Positions 22,560-24,828 of a stretch of 24,828 nucleotides of DNA are shown here, in pieces. Location of the stretch: contig CAZPMN010000033.1 in assembly GCA_964587835.1 (NCBI GenBank), forward strand, positions 1 to 24,828. The letters run 5' to 3'. The translations under genes were made by a program, and so were the position numbers. Under the pieces are notes generated by a model. The model had not been told where the DNA came from. It did no database searches and saw nothing but the letters and a program-made list of their open reading frames with translations. Origin of the DNA: Erginobacter sp964587835 (lineage in GTDB: Bacteria > Auribacterota > Erginobacteria > Erginobacterales > Erginobacteraceae). Position 1 is the first letter of the stretch, and each line of letters starts with the position of its first letter.

Positions 22560-24635
22560 ATGGCCATCACCTCTCTCCTGATTCCGGTTCAGGCGGTGGT
22601 AATCCTCTTCCTTCCCGGCGCCATCCTGCTGGGCGCGGTCCCCCGCCGCCGGTTTTCCACCCCGCCGGATTGGCTGGAGTTCGGCTTCTTCGCCCTCGTC
22701 TTCTCCATCGCCTTCTCCTCAATCGTCGGGCTGCTTCTGGCCTACCTGGGGCTCTTCACCGTCCCCCGGCTGACCGCCCTGGCCCTCCTCCTCTCTCTGG
22801 TTCTCCTGGCCCTTCACCGTCGCCGGTCAGGTCTGATCCTCCAGAGGAGTGGCAAGAGAGAGTTCCCGGCCCTTCTGCTCCTCCTCTTTTTGGGGGTTTT
22901 CCTCTTCTCGCGTCCCGTTCCCTATATCTTTGGAGGCTGGGATCCCGGGGTTTACGTCAATACCGCCGTTCACCTGGCCCGGGAGGGGACCATCTTCCCC
23001 GCCGACCGGCTGGCCGGAGCACTGGAGGAAGAGGAGATCCGAGAACTGGCCTGGCGCCACTCCACCGGCTACCCGGAGAAGTATCCCGGTTTCCGCTACT
23101 TCCGGTCAAACCCGTCCCGGCTGATTCCGGAGTTCTACCATCTCTTCCCCCTCTGGCTGGCCGTCCTTTACAGCTGGGCCGGGCTGGGGGGACTCTTCTA
23201 CCTCACCCCGCTGGCCGCCCTGGCCGCCCTGGCCGCCGTCTATTTGGCGGTCCGGGAGCTCTGGGGCGGTCGGGCCGCCCTGGCGGCCGGGTTGCTCCTG
23301 GTCTTTAACGTGGTCCAGATCTGGCAGGCCCGTTTCCCCACTTCCGAGATGCTCAGCCAGTTCCTCTTCTTCGCCGGGGTGGCGGCGGCGTTCCGGTACC
23401 TAAAACGGGAAGAGGCGTTCTGGGCGGCCGCCGCCGGGACGGCCTGGGGGCTCTTCCTCCTGGGCCGGGTCAGCTCGCTTCTGATCTGGTTTCCCCTGGC
23501 GGTCTTCTTCTACTGTCGCTGGTGGAAGAAGTTTTGCCGGGATGATCTCTACCTGCTCCTCCCGCTCCTTTTCTTCACCGGGTTTTCCCTTGCTCCCCAG
23601 TTCTTCGGCGACTGGCGCTACTTCGCCAATTCCGTGGCCAATCTCCGCCCGGGGGGGATGATTCTCCAGGCCGGCCCGGTTCTGGCCGCGGTCGTTGTTC
23701 TCCTGGCCGCCGGCTTGCGGCTCCTCCCCGCCGATCTTCGGGATCGGCTGGGCCGGGCTTCTTCCGGTTCCACCGCCCGCTGGCTTCTGCTGGCGGCGGT
23801 GGCCGCGGTCGGGGTCTGGGCTTATTTTATCCGACCTTACCTGGACCCCCCCAACGCCGACCGGACCAACCTAATCGAGCTCGGCTGGCTGCTGGGTCCG
23901 CTCCTCCTGGCCGTCGCCTTCGTTGGGATCCTCCTCTTCATCCGCCAGGAGCGTTCACCGGCGGGTTGGCTCTTCTTCCTGGTCGTCGCCGCCCCGGCCG
24001 TGGTCTTTACCTGGCGGCAGATGGTCCATTTCAACTATATGTGGGCCGCCCGCCGGTTCGCCGACGCGGTTATCCCCGGCCTGATCGTCTTCGCAGTCTA
24101 CGCCCTGCGCTGTCTTTCCCGGGCGCGTCCGGGAGGGCGCTTGCTGGCCCCGGCCGCCTTGGTCCTCCTCCTGGCCACCTCCATCCGCAACAGCGCCCCC
24201 CTCTTTCTCCACCGGGAATACCGGGGAACACGGTTATTTATGGATGAACTGGCCGGCCGGGTCTCCGACTCCGAGTTGGTGGTGGTGGAGGGCGAGTTCG
24301 TCGACAAGCTGCCGACACCCCTTGACCTGGTCTACGGCCGCCGGGTTCTGCCGGTTTATCCCGGCCGCCCGGTTCCGGAGGGGGTCTGGGAGAAACTGGC
24401 GGTCCGGGATGAACGGTCCGCGGGGATCGTATACTGGCTGCGGGACAACCCCACCCCGCCGGCCGTCGGGAGCGGCTGGAGTTTGGAGGAGAAGATGCGC
24501 TTTCACTCTCCGCTTTGGGAGCGGCGGCACGACCGCCTCCCCCGGCGGGCCGATCTCCGGGCCCGCGACGGCAACTTCACCGTCTATATCTTCCGGGGGG
24601 AAGAACCTCCGACCGCGGGGGTGGAAGATCGTTGA
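22560..24635 (+). CDS. GT-C-like multi-pass membrane protein
   Basis: A 691-residue plus-strand protein, divergent from the GT2 gene. It has an N-terminal helix from residue 2, about 12 membrane segments, and a soluble C-terminus from about residue 560. The first long loop has FGGWDPGVYVNTAVHLARE, in which the Asp sits as in PMT/GT39-type transferases, and IPEFYHLFPLWLAVLY follows. A short repeat (LAALAALAA, near 23213-23240) reflects a three-fold 9-bp tandem repeat. The ATG at 22560 has no clear Shine-Dalgarno; an out-of-frame ATG lies at 22552. It probably transfers sugars from polyprenyl carriers, but catalytic residues are not certain and the acceptor is unknown. Confidence 0.8.
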   Translation: MAITSLLIPVQAVVILFLPGAILLGAVPRRRFSTPPDWLEFGFFALVFSIAFSSIVGLLLAYLGLFTVPRLTALALLLSLVLLALHRRRSGLILQRSGKREFPALLLLLFLGVFLFSRPVPYIFGGWDPGVYVNTAVHLAREGTIFPADRLAGALEEEEIRELAWRHSTGYPEKYPGFRYFRSNPSRLIPEFYHLFPLWLAVLYSWAGLGGLFYLTPLAALAALAAVYLAVRELWGGRAALAAGLLLVFNVVQIWQARFPTSEMLSQFLFFAGVAAAFRYLKREEAFWAAAAGTAWGLFLLGRVSSLLIWFPLAVFFYCRWWKKFCRDDLYLLLPLLFFTGFSLAPQFFGDWRYFANSVANLRPGGMILQAGPVLAAVVVLLAAGLRLLPADLRDRLGRASSGSTARWLLLAAVAAVGVWAYFIRPYLDPPNADRTNLIELGWLLGPLLLAVAFVGILLFIRQERSPAGWLFFLVVAAPAVVFTWRQMVHFNYMWAARRFADAVIPGLIVFAVYALRCLSRARPGGRLLAPAALVLLLATSIRNSAPLFLHREYRGTRLFMDELAGRVSDSELVVVEGEFVDKLPTPLDLVYGRRVLPVYPGRPVPEGVWEKLAVRDERSAGIVYWLRDNPTPPAVGSGWSLEEKMRFHSPLWERRHDRLPRRADLRARDGNFTVYIFRGEEPPTAGVEDR

Positions 24636-24692
24636 AATGGAATAAAAAGATGCCGGGAGAGATGCTGCGCCATCGAAGAAAAATTCAAGAAT

Positions 24693-24708
24693 TCAAGAAT
24701 ATTCTTGA
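24693..24708. promoter_or_regulatory. 16-bp perfect palindrome, candidate operator
   Basis: TCAAGAATATTCTTGA is its own reverse complement and overlaps the -35 box (24705-24710) by four bases. It is preceded by a tandem direct repeat ATTCAAGA ATTCAAGA at 24683-24698, whose second unit supplies half of the palindrome. A dimeric repressor or activator site is a reasonable reading; no regulator gene is visible in the window. Confidence 0.4.
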
Positions 24709-24734
24709 CCTTACCTCCGGAAAATTCATATAGT
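24705..24734 (+). promoter_or_regulatory. Sigma70-like promoter
   Basis: TTGACC at 24705-24710 and TATAGT at 24729-24734 are separated by 18 bp; each matches the consensus at five of six positions. The expected transcript would start near 24741 and run into the ATG at 24761 with a strong ribosome binding site. Base composition here is much more AT-rich than in the rest of the window. Confidence 0.55.
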
Positions 24735-24760
24735 GGCTCCCACCAGGAAAGGAGCTAATA

Positions 24761-24828
24761 ATGTCAAGTAATTTAATCCTTCCTTCCTTCCTTCCTTCCT
24801 TCTTTATATGCAATAAGCGGTTACGACA
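24761..24828 (+). CDS. Start of an unidentified gene with tetranucleotide repeat, cut by window edge
   Basis: An ATG at 24761 is preceded by AAGGAG at 24749-24754 (6-nt spacing) and by a good promoter. The frame is open to the window end, reading MSSNLILPSFLPSFF and on. Codons 6-14 are formed by the TCCT repeat. The plus-one frame after the repeat is also open to the edge, while the third frame meets TAA at 24814-24816. Only 22 codons are visible, so no function can be given and the true downstream frame is undecided. Confidence 0.45.
   Translation, partial: MSSNLILPSFLPSFFICNKRLR
24777..24802 (+). repeat. Tetranucleotide microsatellite (TCCT) x 6.5
   Basis: Six complete TCCT units at 24777-24800 plus TC. 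It lies 16 nt after the probable start codon at 24761, so a change of one unit would shift the reading frame. No other simple repeat of this kind is seen in the window. Confidence 0.95.

Noticed and set aside
23213..23240. Three-fold 9-bp repeat encoding LAALAALAA
   Set aside because: It lies in a hydrophobic helix of a GC-rich gene, is in frame, and needs no special explanation.
24650..24733. 27-codon frame MPGEMLRHRRK after the plus-strand gene
   Set aside because: It overlaps the palindrome and promoter, lacks a ribosome binding site and is too short to support.
1..24828. CRISPR arrays, tRNA or rRNA genes, transposases
   Set aside because: None seen; the only sizeable repeats are the duplicated DUF4956/CotH block and the terminal tetranucleotide tract.

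Overview
The window is a GC-rich stretch of a Gram-negative-type bacterial genome. This is inferred from a Wzm/Wzt ABC exporter with a Wzt C-terminal domain, several membrane-embedded GT-C-like glycosyltransferases and long overlapping ORFs with low A/T content. Nothing here fixes the phylum. The layout and the CotH/VTC content would suit an uncultured environmental lineage, but that is a guess.

Almost everything from 22377 down to 1 is one minus-strand run of tightly packed genes, many joined by ATGA, TAATG or TTGA overlaps, so it probably behaves as one very long operon. In transcription order: a dolichyl-phosphate-mannose-synthase-like GT2 (21415-22377); a large multi-pass membrane protein (19168-21411); a GT39-like membrane glycosyltransferase (16796-19171); a B12-type radical SAM protein (15268-16776); a VTC-domain protein (14576-15271); a DUF4956 membrane protein (13878-14576); a CotH-family protein, here CotH-B (10883-13912); the remains of a second VTC/DUF4956 pair (10430-10827); a second CotH-family protein, CotH-A (7368-10469); a GT4 glycosyltransferase (6170-7294); Wzm (5264-6055); Wzt (4055-5260); a small unrecognised protein (3618-4058); two more GT4 enzymes (2438-3634, 1259-2380); and a flippase-like integral membrane protein that runs off the left edge (1-1238). 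The overall theme is synthesis and ABC-dependent export of a surface polysaccharide.

The unusual centre is 7.4-15.3 kb. A VTC-DUF4956-CotH cassette appears to have been duplicated in tandem. The second cassette has lost almost all of its VTC gene and an internal 359 bp of its DUF4956 gene, yet about 413 bp around the DUF4956 start and CotH start is almost identical between copies while the CotH bodies are strongly diverged. CotH-B keeps the kinase-like catalytic residues; CotH-A has them swapped or lost and looks like a pseudokinase. Both CotH proteins carry a LamG-like domain, an extra half CotH lobe, an Ig-like segment and a full CotH domain behind an N-terminal membrane anchor.

On the plus strand, a divergent 182-bp gap precedes a GT-C-like membrane protein (22560-24635). 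After it the base composition turns AT-rich. There is a good sigma70-like promoter overlapped by a 16-bp perfect palindrome, a strong ribosome binding site, and the start of a gene whose first codons contain six and a half copies of a TCCT tetranucleotide repeat, which suggests a possible phase-variable locus cut by the right edge of the window.
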